7,690 nt of DNA from Anaerolineales bacterium (GCA_027019845.1 JALUWE010000447.1:1-7690), one strand, 5' to 3'; positions 1-6,456 are shown, counted from the first letter of the stretch. Notes: a model not told the origin generated them from the letters alone. A program made the numbers and translations.

Positions 1-49
1 CCCCCTCAGTTCCCCCCAGTTCCCTCAGTGCCTCCAGTGCTCCCAGTCG
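1..49. repeat. Degenerate tandem array, CAGTTCCC-type unit of 9-10 bp
   Basis: The core CAGT occurs at 7, 17, 26, 35 and 44, that is with spacings of 10, 9, 9 and 9 bp, separated by C/T-rich filler. The first two units read CAGTTCCC and later ones drift to CAGTGCCT and CAGTGCTC. The array ends directly at the stop codon of the minus-strand glycosyltransferase and continues off the left edge, so its full length is unknown. The unit resembles the array at 7016-7121 in the same orientation. Confidence 0.75.
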
Positions 50-1069
50 CTAGATTTCGTGCAACAGGTTTGAAACCTGCCGGGCTGTAGTGTCCCAAGA
101 AAAGCGTTGTGCGCGGGGCCGCCCCGCCCGGCGCATCTTCTCTTGCAATTCCCCATCACGCAGAAACGCCAACAACGCACCGGCCATGCCCGCGGTGTCC
201 CGCGGGTCGAAAAGCAGACCGGCATCTGCCACGACTTCGGCCAGCGCGGGGATGTTCGAGCACAATACGGGGCAGCCGCACGCCAGCGCCTCCAGCGCGG
301 TCAGCGCCGACCCCTCGTACAGCGAAGGCTGCACCAACCCCAGCGCGGCGCTGTACAACGCGGGCAGGTCTGCGTCCGGCACGTACCCCACCACGCGCAC
401 GCCGGGCACCGCGCCCAACGGCTGGCGCCGAAAAACCGGCCCCGGCACCCCGGCCAACACCAACGCCACATCCGCAACCGCCCTCCGCACCCGCTCCCAG
501 GCCGCCAGCAAACGCGATAAATTCTTGCGCGGCTGCAAAGACCCCACAAACAGCAGATACGCGCCCTCCAAAGCGTACTTCCGCCGCACACGCGCCACCT
601 GTGCCCGCGCTGCCGGGCGAAAACGCGCCGTGTCCACCCCATTGGAGATCACCACCACGCGCTCTGCCGCCACCCCCAACCGCGCCCGGATGCGCGCCGC
701 GGAAAATGCGGATACCGTGATGATCCTGCGCACCCTGCGCGCCAACAACGGCCACATCACACGGTACCACAACACGAAGCCGGGCCGGAACCATTCCGGG
801 TGGTCCAACACCGCCAGATCGTGGATGGTCACCACCTGATTGCGCACTCGCAGCGGGCCGGTATTGGCCGGAGACCACAACACCTCACCGCCGCGCACCG
901 CCCCCGGCAAGAAAAACTGCTCCCAAACGTGCCCCGCCCACCCCGGCCAGCGAGCGGACGGCGCGACCCACCTTGCCCCTTCCCCCAAACGCCGTGCCAC
1001 CTCGCGGCCATACCGTTCCACACCGGTAACACGGCGCGCCACAAAACGCGCATTGATCACGATAGACAT
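50..1069 (-). CDS. GT4-family glycosyltransferase (GT-B fold)
   Basis: Predicted 339-residue cytoplasmic or membrane-associated enzyme that moves a sugar from an activated donor to a growing glycan; donor and acceptor cannot be read from sequence. The N-terminal half has GVERYGREV (16-24), SPANTGP (66-72) and HDLAVLDHPEWF (83-94). The linker VISNGVD (140-146) leads into the donor-binding half with GSLQPRKNL (176-184), GYVPDADLPALY (228-239) and the EX7E motif E252-E260 in EGSALTALE, followed by ALACGCPV. These are standard for 'family 1/4' mannosyltransferase-like enzymes. The start is set at MSIVINARF because GAGG lies 6 bases upstream; the frame stays open to 1186 but that extension only translates repeat DNA (Gly-Val/Ile and Asp-Arg runs). 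The TAG stop abuts a tandem array. It is divergent from the polymerase gene. GT4 membership is firm; sugar specificity is not. Confidence 0.93.
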   Translation of the reverse strand: MSIVINARFVARRVTGVERYGREVARRLGEGARWVAPSARWPGWAGHVWEQFFLPGAVRGGEVLWSPANTGPLRVRNQVVTIHDLAVLDHPEWFRPGFVLWYRVMWPLLARRVRRIITVSAFSAARIRARLGVAAERVVVISNGVDTARFRPAARAQVARVRRKYALEGAYLLFVGSLQPRKNLSRLLAAWERVRRAVADVALVLAGVPGPVFRRQPLGAVPGVRVVGYVPDADLPALYSAALGLVQPSLYEGSALTALEALACGCPVLCSNIPALAEVVADAGLLFDPRDTAGMAGALLAFLRDGELQEKMRRAGRPRAQRFSWDTTARQVSNLLHEI

Positions 1070-1075
1070 GGCAAA

Positions 1076-1079
1076 CCTC
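1076..1079 (-). promoter_or_regulatory. Ribosome binding site GAGG for the 50-1069 glycosyltransferase
   Basis: GAGG on the minus strand sits 6 bases ahead of the ATG at 1069. It decides the start in favour of MSIVINARF over in-frame ATGs further upstream that lie in repeat sequence. Confidence 0.6.
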
Positions 1080-1094
1080 GCTATACCCAGCATC

Positions 1095-1138
1095 CATCCT
1101 TCGACTACGAGCGGCTGCGCCGCCCTCCGCTCAGGATG
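1095..1138. repeat. 44-bp hairpin repeat, copy 1
   Basis: This is identical over all 44 bases to the copy at 1184-1227, in direct orientation. The ends CATCCT and AGGATG are inverted repeats, and an inner pair GAGCGG/CCGCTC extends the pairing, giving a 12-bp stem with an 8-base bulge (TCGACTAC) on one side and a GC-rich loop. It resembles the CCTTCGAC...GCTCAGG class of REP-like palindromic repeats that I recall from several bacterial phyla; no database comparison was made. Confidence 0.8.
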
Positions 1139-1143
1139 CAGTT

Positions 1144-1183
1144 CCCTATCCCTATCCCTATCCCCTATCCCTATCCCCACCCC
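1144..1183. repeat. CCCTAT hexanucleotide tandem array (G-quadruplex-capable on the minus strand)
   Basis: Five CCCTAT units run from 1144 to 1174 with one extra C at 1162, followed by a C-rich tail CCCCACCCCC. The minus strand therefore reads as G-runs of 3-5 separated by ATA or T, a telomere-like pattern meeting the usual G3 short-loop criterion for a G-quadruplex. The array lies between the two identical 44-bp hairpin repeats. Confidence 0.85.
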
Positions 1184-1227
1184 CATCCTTCGACTACGAG
1201 CGGCTGCGCCGCCCTCCGCTCAGGATG
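1184..1227. repeat. 44-bp hairpin repeat, copy 2
   Basis: This is a perfect direct copy of 1095-1138, offset by 89 bp. It has the same CATCCT/AGGATG ends and inner GAGCGG/CCGCTC pair. It is followed after one base by the AATTACCC array. The absence of any mismatch points to a recent duplication or gene conversion. Confidence 0.8.
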
Positions 1228-1228
1228 T

Positions 1229-1282
1229 AATTACCCAATTACCCAATTACCCAATTACCCAATTACCCAATTACCAATTACC
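1229..1282. repeat. AATTACCC tandem array, five 8-bp units then two 7-bp units
   Basis: AATTACCC repeats exactly at 1229, 1237, 1245, 1253 and 1261, followed by AATTACC at 1269 and 1276. The minus strand reads (GGGTAATT)n, that is G3 runs with 5-base spacers, so this array is also G-quadruplex-capable. It fills the leader of the polymerase gene, ending 13 bases before its ATG. The change of unit length at the downstream end is typical of slippage. Confidence 0.9.
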
Positions 1283-1295
1283 AGTACCCCCCCCC

Positions 1296-2669
1296 ATGCC
1301 AAACCCATCCAGAACCCAAGCCGGTGCGTATGATTATGTAAACCTGCTGGCACGGCTGTGCTTTCAGGCAACCGTCATTCTGATCCCGTTTCGCTACCGC
1401 TTCGTGCTGCTGGCGCGCAACTTCCCCCCAGTATATCGTGATTTCACAGATTTCTTGCTCTTCCTGAGCGATGTCTCCCTGGTGCTCACCCTGTTGTTTT
1501 GGGGGGCAACGCTGGCCTGGAAACCGCGCGGGCTGCGGGTAGGCCCCCTCCTGCTGAGCCTGCCGCTGGCAGGGGTGTTGCTGTTCAGCCTGATCAGCAC
1601 CTTCCGCTCGGTGGACGCAGCCCTGTCCGCCTATCACTTCATTCGTATGCTGCTGCTGGCCGGATTTTACCTCTACGTGGTGAACGAAGTGCGCTCCCTG
1701 AATATGCTGGTGCTGCCTGTGACCATCCAGGCGGTCGTGCAGGGGATCGTGGGCACCACCCAGTCCCTGGCACAACGGTCGGTCGGGCTGCAATCGCTGG
1801 GGGAACTGGTGCTGGACCCGGCGTGGAGCGGGGTCAGCATCGTGTGGGCGGAGGGGGTGCGCTGGTTACGCGCCTACGGGCTGAGCGATCACCCCAACAT
1901 CCTGGGAGGGACACTGGCGCTCGCGCTGCTGGTGATGCTGGGGTGGTACGCGCAGGCCCCTGCCTCCCGCCGCGCGCCGGCCGCGTTGTTCCTGCTGATG
2001 GCCGCGCTGACCCTGCTCCTGACCTTCTCCCGCGCCGCGTGGTTGGGCGCGTTGCTGGGCGCGGTGTTGCTGATCGCCCTGTGGGCCAGATACCGCCCGG
2101 CCCGCGAGCTGCGGCATCTGGCGGTGCTGGCCGCGGCGGGCGGGCTGGTGTTGTTGCCCTTTTTGTGGCGCAGCGCGCCCTTCCTGAGCGTGCGCTTGAA
2201 CCCGGCCGCGGCCGCGGCCGATCAGGTCGCCACCGAATATGCCGCCCTGTCCTACCGCCGTTTGCTGGCCGCGGCAGCCAACGAGCTGTTCGCCCAAAAC
2301 GCGCTCACCGGCGTGGGGCTGGGCACCTTCCCGGTCGCGCTATTGCAAAACGATCCGGCTTTTCCTATCGACTACCAGCCGGTACACGTGGTACTATTCG
2401 ATGTAGCAGTAGAAACCGGCATATTCGGCGCGCTGGCCTACCTGGCCGGCATGTTGCTGCCCTGGATGGCGCTATGGCTGAACCGCCGCAGCCTGCGGTT
2501 TACCCCCGCGCTGATCACCGCCTCCGCAGCCCTGTTGGCGGCTACCGTGATCGGCTTCTTCGACTACTACCTTTGGTTTCTACCCCCGGGACGACTATGG
2601 CAATGGCTGGTTTGGGGTTTCTGGGCTGCCTCTTACCAGGATGCCCTCATGGAGAACTCCGATGCTTGA
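1296..2669 (+). CDS. O-antigen ligase/polymerase-type (Wzy/WaaL-like) membrane protein
   Basis: Predicted 457-residue polytopic membrane protein with about ten or more hydrophobic segments. It would polymerise lipid-linked oligosaccharides or ligate a finished glycan to its acceptor on the outer face of the membrane. The diagnostic stretch is RAYGLSDHPNILGG (192-205), then TFSRAAWLG (243-251), a large external loop of about residues 295-362 with GVGLGTFP (339-346), and VHVVLFDVAVETGIFG (363-378), which corresponds to the family's H-N-x-x-L...E-x-G-x-x-G motif with Val in place of Asn after the His. The end FFDYYLWFLPPGRLWQWLVWG (421-441) is also typical. ATG 1296 is chosen as the first start after the repeats; upstream open frame is repeat DNA. 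No Shine-Dalgarno is visible, and nine C's abut the ATG. The 3' end overlaps the GT2 start by 8 bp. Polymerase versus ligase cannot be decided from sequence. Confidence 0.87.
   Translation: MPNPSRTQAGAYDYVNLLARLCFQATVILIPFRYRFVLLARNFPPVYRDFTDFLLFLSDVSLVLTLLFWGATLAWKPRGLRVGPLLLSLPLAGVLLFSLISTFRSVDAALSAYHFIRMLLLAGFYLYVVNEVRSLNMLVLPVTIQAVVQGIVGTTQSLAQRSVGLQSLGELVLDPAWSGVSIVWAEGVRWLRAYGLSDHPNILGGTLALALLVMLGWYAQAPASRRAPAALFLLMAALTLLLTFSRAAWLGALLGAVLLIALWARYRPARELRHLAVLAAAGGLVLLPFLWRSAPFLSVRLNPAAAAADQVATEYAALSYRRLLAAAANELFAQNALTGVGLGTFPVALLQNDPAFPIDYQPVHVVLFDVAVETGIFGALAYLAGMLLPWMALWLNRRSLRFTPALITASAALLAATVIGFFDYYLWFLPPGRLWQWLVWGFWAASYQDALMENSDA
2651..2654 (+). promoter_or_regulatory. Ribosome binding site GGAG for the GT2 gene
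   Basis: GGAG lies 7 bases before ATG 2662 and inside the end of the preceding gene. It favours ATG 2662 over the in-frame ATG at 2641, which has no comparable site. Confidence 0.6.
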
Positions 2670-4164
2670 CCTGCTCTTCATTCCCGTCGCGATGCTGTAT
2701 TTCTCCGCCGTTGGAATGCTCTTCGTGTACGGGATCAATTTCTTTTACCTCACCATTCTGAGCGCGCGGCAACACCCTCCCCTTCCCGCGCCCCCCCAAC
2801 CGGAACAATGGCCGCTGGTGACGGTGCAACTGCCGATTTTCAACGAGTTGTACGTGGCAGAGCGGCTGATCCGGGCCGCGGCCAACCTGGACTACCCGCT
2901 CTCCAGGCTGGAAATCCAGGTGCTGGACGACTCGACCGACGAGACCACCGCGCTGGTCAGCCGCATGGTCGCCAAACTGCGGGCCAAAGGCTTCGACATC
3001 CGGCTGCTGCACCGTGACAACCGCGCCGGGTTCAAGGCCGGCGCGCTGGCAGCCGGATTCCAGCAGGCCAAAGGGGAATTTTTGGCGATTTTCGACGCCG
3101 ACTTCATCCCACCGCCCGACTTCCTCAAGCGCACTGTGCCCCATTTTCACGACCCCCAAATCGGGTTCGTGCAGGCCCGTTGGGGGCATGTCAACCGGAA
3201 TTACTCCCTGTTGACCGTGCTGCAATCGTTCTCCATCGACGCGCATTTCATGGTGGAACAACTTGCCCGCTCGCGGGCCGGGTATGTGTTCAACTTCAAC
3301 GGCACTGCCGGGATATGGCGGCGCAGCACCATCGAGAGCGCGGGGGGCTGGAAGGCCGATACCCTGACGGAGGACCTCGATTTGTCCTACCGCGCCTTTC
3401 TGGCGGGCTGGCGCGCGGTGTTCCTCCCCGATCTGGAGGCCCCGGCAGAGTTACCGGTCAGTTTCAGCGCGTACCGCCGGCAGCAGCACCGCTGGGCGCG
3501 CGGCAGCCTGGAATGCGCGCTCAAACTGCTCCCGCGCGTCTGGCGGGGGCGCCTCTCGTTGCCCGCAAAAATAGAAGCCAGCCTGCACCTGACCGGCTAC
3601 GGCGTGCATCTGCTGTTGTTCGTGCTCAATTTGCTCTACCCGGTGGGGTTATTGCTCTCGCAACGCTATCCCCATCTGTTGTCATTGTTTGGCGTGGCTG
3701 CGGTGCTCAACGTCACCGCGCTGGCCCCGGCGGTGTTCTTCCTGGCCGCGCAAAAACGGCTCGGACGCCGCAAATGGTGGCGCAACCTGCCCATCATTTT
3801 CTTCATCACCACCCTCGGTACAGGCATGATGCTCAACACCGTGCGCGCCGCGCTGCAAATCGTGCTGGGCAAACGCAACATCTTCGAGCGCACCCCAAAA
3901 TTCGGCATCTCCAACCGGAAAGAAGACTGGCTGGCAAAACGCTACCAGTTGCGCCTCGACCCGTTGGTGTATTACGAAATCGCGCTCGGCTTTTTCAACC
4001 TGTTCACCATCGCCCTTGCCGCCGCGTTGCACAATTGGGTGATCACGGTCTACGCCTCCATGTTCGCTGTGGGCTTGTTTTTCACTGCGGGCATTTCGAT
4101 CATCCAGGCGGTCGCGCTGCAACGCCGGCGCCAACGATACCCCCAGCCGGTGATGACCAAATGA
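2662..4164 (+). CDS. Membrane-embedded GT2 glycosyltransferase, cellulose-synthase/CslA-like
   Basis: Predicted 500-residue processive-type beta-glycosyltransferase. One N-terminal membrane segment (about 3-33) precedes a cytoplasmic GT-A domain, then about four or five membrane segments (roughly 305-335, 343-363, 376-400, 436-458, 462-485). Catalytic signatures are complete: VLDDSTDET (D89/D90), the DAD metal-binding triad at 145-147, TED at 236-238 supplying the base D238, and QQHRW at 274-278 (the QxxRW motif that holds the acceptor chain). RTPKFG (410-415) after the third C-terminal membrane segment is typical of the mannan/glucan-synthase-like branch. ATG 2662 overlaps the upstream stop and has GGAG upstream. 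The TGA overlaps the next ATG (ATGA). Tight coupling to the Wzy/WaaL-like gene suggests one product pathway. No PilZ domain is seen. The sugar polymerised is unknown; hexosaminan, mannan or glucan are all possible. Confidence 0.9.
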   Translation: MLDLLFIPVAMLYFSAVGMLFVYGINFFYLTILSARQHPPLPAPPQPEQWPLVTVQLPIFNELYVAERLIRAAANLDYPLSRLEIQVLDDSTDETTALVSRMVAKLRAKGFDIRLLHRDNRAGFKAGALAAGFQQAKGEFLAIFDADFIPPPDFLKRTVPHFHDPQIGFVQARWGHVNRNYSLLTVLQSFSIDAHFMVEQLARSRAGYVFNFNGTAGIWRRSTIESAGGWKADTLTEDLDLSYRAFLAGWRAVFLPDLEAPAELPVSFSAYRRQQHRWARGSLECALKLLPRVWRGRLSLPAKIEASLHLTGYGVHLLLFVLNLLYPVGLLLSQRYPHLLSLFGVAAVLNVTALAPAVFFLAAQKRLGRRKWWRNLPIIFFITTLGTGMMLNTVRAALQIVLGKRNIFERTPKFGISNRKEDWLAKRYQLRLDPLVYYEIALGFFNLFTIALAAALHNWVITVYASMFAVGLFFTAGISIIQAVALQRRRQRYPQPVMTK

Positions 4165-4340
4165 AACCCGCACGCGCCGCCCTCCTGCTGTCGATCCTGC
4201 TACTGGCCGCCTGCCGCTCCGAGAGCGCACCCCCGGCCACCCCCCGGCCCCTGCGCAGCGAGCCGGTGCTGGAAAATACCGGCTTCGTCGTCGATCTGGA
4301 CTTCACCACGGATTCAGCCATCTACCGCCTCGGTCGCTGA
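4161..4340 (+). CDS. Short lipoprotein-like ORF, possibly a truncated gene
   Basis: Predicted 59 residues. A positively charged start (MKPARAA) is followed by a hydrophobic run and the lipobox LAAC with Cys18, so the mature protein would be a lipid-anchored peptide of about 42 residues. A Ser/Pro/Arg-rich linker (19-33) leads to ENTGFVVDLDFTTDSAIYRLGR, which looks like the beginning of a folded domain rather than an end. I do not recognise the family. Its ATG overlaps the GT2 stop (ATGA), consistent with translational coupling and a real gene. Its last 19 bases overlap the end of the convergent GT4 gene, so it may have lost its 3' part at a rearrangement point. The alternative is a genuine small lipoprotein, or chance. 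Confidence 0.5.
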   Translation: MKPARAALLLSILLLAACRSESAPPATPRPLRSEPVLENTGFVVDLDFTTDSAIYRLGR

Positions 4341-5440
4341 TTTACGCTTTGCGCTCTACACGCATCGATCACCTCCCCCAACGCACGCCGGAACCGCTCC
4401 CGGCTGAAACGCTGCGCATGACGACAAATTTCTTCAGCATCGAAACCAGCAGCCTGCGCCTCGAAGGCCTGCACCGCGGCCACGATTCCGGCCACGCTCT
4501 GCTGCGGGAAGAGCAGCCCGGTCTTGCCGGGGAGGATGGTCTCCGGCGTACCACCGCCCGCGAACGCGAGCACCGGGCAGCCCGCGGCCTGCGCCTCTAC
4601 CGCGCTGATGCCGAAATCATCCTGCGCCACGTGTACGAAGGCTTTTGCCCGCCCCAGCAGGGCTGCCAGTCGCTCTTGCGGCTGCCAGCCGAGCAACTGC
4701 ACGTTGGGCGCGGCGCGTTCGGCCAGCCTGTCGTGCTCCGGCCCCGCGCCCACCACCAGCAACGGGTAGCCCAATTGCGAAAACGCCTCCACCACCAACG
4801 CGATCTTCTTGCGCTCCACCAGCCGCGAAACCGTGATGTAGTACTCCTGGCGCGGGAAAAGCGGCTCAAAACGGTGGACGTCCACCGGCGGGTAGACCAC
4901 CTCTGCCCGGCGGCGGTAAGCCCGGCGGATACAGCCCGCCACCCATTGGGAATTCGCCACAAAATGGTCCACCCGCGCGGCCGCGGCCGCGTCCCACAGG
5001 CGCAAATAGTGCAACACCCAACGCGCCGGCCAGGCCTGATACCACGGCAGGGAGGCCACGAAGGAGTGGTAGTTCTGCCACGCGTAACGCAACGGCGTGT
5101 GCGTGTAACTGATGTGCAGCTGGTCTGGCGTGGTGAGCACCCCGTGCGCCACCGCATAATGCGACGAAACGATCACCTCGTATTCCCGCAAGTCGAATTG
5201 TTCGACGGCAAACGGAAACAACGGCACGAAGCGGTAGTGATCGCGATACACCCCCGGCAACCGGTCGATGAAGCTCGTGCGGATGTCGTGGTGCTCGAAG
5301 ACCGTGCCCCGAAAACGCGAGCGGTTGTACAGCAAGGTATACACCGGCGCGCGGGGAAACATCTCCAACAACACTTCCAACACTTTTTCCGCGCCGCCCA
5401 CAAACGGCAAGGCATCGTGAACGATAGCAACTTTCGACAT
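4322..5440 (-). CDS. GT4-family glycosyltransferase (GT-B fold), second copy
   Basis: Predicted 372-residue enzyme of a different GT4 subgroup from the one at 50-1069. GGAEKV (15-20) is the N-terminal glycine loop. YTHTPLRYAW (112-121), VANSQWVAGCIRRAY (161-175) and VVYPPVD (181-187) are typical of the mannosyl/rhamnosyl-transferase-like group. SRLVERKKI (205-213) begins the donor domain, with GAGPEHDRL (231-239). The acid pair reads DDFGISAVE: the first acid of EX7E is D274 instead of Glu and the second is E282, a conservative change. The start is ATG 5440 (MSKVAIVHDALPF); a longer in-frame start at 5458 would run to within 11 bases of the opposite gene. No clear Shine-Dalgarno is visible. 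It converges on the lipoprotein-like ORF with a 19-bp overlap and diverges from the nucleotidyltransferase-like gene. The family call is firm, the substrate unknown. Confidence 0.92.
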   Translation of the reverse strand: MSKVAIVHDALPFVGGAEKVLEVLLEMFPRAPVYTLLYNRSRFRGTVFEHHDIRTSFIDRLPGVYRDHYRFVPLFPFAVEQFDLREYEVIVSSHYAVAHGVLTTPDQLHISYTHTPLRYAWQNYHSFVASLPWYQAWPARWVLHYLRLWDAAAAARVDHFVANSQWVAGCIRRAYRRRAEVVYPPVDVHRFEPLFPRQEYYITVSRLVERKKIALVVEAFSQLGYPLLVVGAGPEHDRLAERAAPNVQLLGWQPQERLAALLGRAKAFVHVAQDDFGISAVEAQAAGCPVLAFAGGGTPETILPGKTGLLFPQQSVAGIVAAVQAFEAQAAGFDAEEICRHAQRFSRERFRRALGEVIDACRAQSVNQRPRR

Positions 5441-5448
5441 CACGTCCA

Positions 5449-5457
5449 AGTGTAGCA
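5449..5457 (-). promoter_or_regulatory. Possible extended -10 element for the 4322-5440 glycosyltransferase
   Basis: On the minus strand this reads TGCTACACT: TG plus one base plus TACACT, four of six matches to TATAAT. Transcription would start only a few bases before ATG 5440, giving a nearly leaderless message, which fits the lack of a Shine-Dalgarno. The gap to the divergent gene is only 29 bp. No -35 box was found. This is a weak call. Confidence 0.3.
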
Positions 5458-5469
5458 CAAAAACAACCC

Positions 5470-6372
5470 ATGCCCCCCTCCCCCGCCTCCTTGCGGCAAG
5501 CCATCCTGCAAACGATTGCTTACGCGGACATCTTCGACTACCCGCTGACGGCTGCCGAGATACACCGTTACCTGATCCGCGTCCCGGCCGCGTTGGACAC
5601 GGTGGTAGACGCGCTGTCCAACGGGCTGCTGGCCCCGGACGAGATGGCGCGGCGCGGCGAGTACTTCACCCTGCCGGGCCGCGAGGGGCTGGTCGAGACC
5701 CGCGAGCAGCGCGCCCGCCTCAGCGCGCGTCTCTGGCCGCTGGCCGTGCGCTATGGACGCGCCATCGCCGGGCTGCCCTTCGTGCGCATGGTCGCCCTGA
5801 CCGGCGCGCTGGCGGTGGACAACTCCCGCACAGACGACGATCTGGACTACTTAATCGTTACGGAAAGCGGGCGGCTTTGGACGTGCCGCGCCTGGGTGAT
5901 CTTGCTCGTCCATCTGGTCGCCCGCTCCGGCGTGGTGATCTGCCCCAACTACTTTCTATCCGAAAACGCGCTGGCCCTGGACGACCGCAGCCTGTTCACC
6001 GCCCGCGAGCTGGCGCAAATGGTGCCGCTCTCGGGCCTGAGCGTGTACCACCACATGCGCCAGGTCAACGCCTGGGCCGACGCGCTGCTGCCCAACGCGC
6101 ACGGCCCCCCGCGCCCCGACGTTCCGGCCACCCGCCCACGCGCCCCTCTGCGCCCGCTGGCCGAAACCCTGCTGCGCACCCCCCCCGGCGACTGGCTCGA
6201 ACGCTGGGAAATGAGCCGTAAAATCACCAAATTCACCCGCCTTCACCCCCACACCAACGAAACCCACTTCTCCCCCGACCGCTGCCAGGGGCATTTTGAC
6301 GGTTACCGGGCCAAGACGCTGGCAGCATTCGATGAGAGGGTGAAACTTGTGGGGACTCGTGGGGATTCGTAG
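5470..6372 (+). CDS. Nucleotidyltransferase-fold-like protein of unknown role
   Basis: Predicted 300-residue soluble protein. Residues 8-70 look like a winged-helix-type N-terminus (AYADIFDYPLTAAEIHRYL, then a helical segment and EYFTLPGREGL). The core is TGALAVDNSRTDDDLDYLIV (111-130), which matches the nucleotidyltransferase signature: a GS-like loop (here GA at 112-113), then the acidic pair D124/D126 on the next strand. CPNYFLSE (158-165) and the end CQGHFDGYRAKTLAAFDER (272-290) look conserved, in my memory, among uncharacterised Chloroflexota proteins. The substrate is unknown; it might modify a nucleotide-sugar, lipid carrier or protein. ATG 5470 is the only plausible start; no Shine-Dalgarno is present. 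The last residues (VGTRGDS) and the stop codon are written by the first units of the following tandem array, so the C-terminus has probably been remade by repeat growth. Confidence 0.7.
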   Translation: MPPSPASLRQAILQTIAYADIFDYPLTAAEIHRYLIRVPAALDTVVDALSNGLLAPDEMARRGEYFTLPGREGLVETREQRARLSARLWPLAVRYGRAIAGLPFVRMVALTGALAVDNSRTDDDLDYLIVTESGRLWTCRAWVILLVHLVARSGVVICPNYFLSENALALDDRSLFTARELAQMVPLSGLSVYHHMRQVNAWADALLPNAHGPPRPDVPATRPRAPLRPLAETLLRTPPGDWLERWEMSRKITKFTRLHPHTNETHFSPDRCQGHFDGYRAKTLAAFDERVKLVGTRGDS

Positions 6373-6456
6373 GAACTCGTGGGAACTCGTAGGAGCTCGT
6401 GGGAACTCGTGGGAACTCATAGGAGCTCGTGGGAATTCGTGGGAGCTCGTGGGAAC
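6351..6456. repeat. GGGAACTCGT tandem array, 10-bp unit, about 10.5 copies
   Basis: Units begin at 6351 and every 10 bases to 6451 without any length change. Variants are limited to the first base (G or A) and positions 4-7 (GAAC, GAGC, GAAT, GACT). The 10 bases before it (6341-6350, TGAAACTTGT) are a possible decayed unit inside the nucleotidyltransferase-like gene. The stop codon of that gene (6370-6372) straddles two units. On the minus strand the unit reads ACGAGTTCCC, nearly the unit of the array at 7016-7121, so the two arrays are inverted relative to each other around the four-helix-bundle gene. Confidence 0.95.

Noticed and set aside
1070..1186. N-terminal extension of the first GT4 rich in Gly-Ile/Val and Asp-Arg
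   Set aside because: It translates the hexanucleotide array and a hairpin repeat; ATG 1069 has GAGG at proper spacing and begins the expected family strand.
840..1295. Long upstream extension of the polymerase frame
   Set aside because: It is the antisense of the GT4 gene plus repeat DNA; hydrophobic family sequence begins only after ATG 1296.
2200..2222. GCGGCC repeats in the polymerase gene (and at 4976-4991 in the second GT4)
   Set aside because: They are short Ala-coding runs expected in a high-GC genome; not treated as a separate repeat or site.
4349..5455. Plus-strand 368-residue ORF opposite the second GT4
   Set aside because: It is an antisense shadow of a well-supported gene, rich in Arg/His with no recognisable motif.
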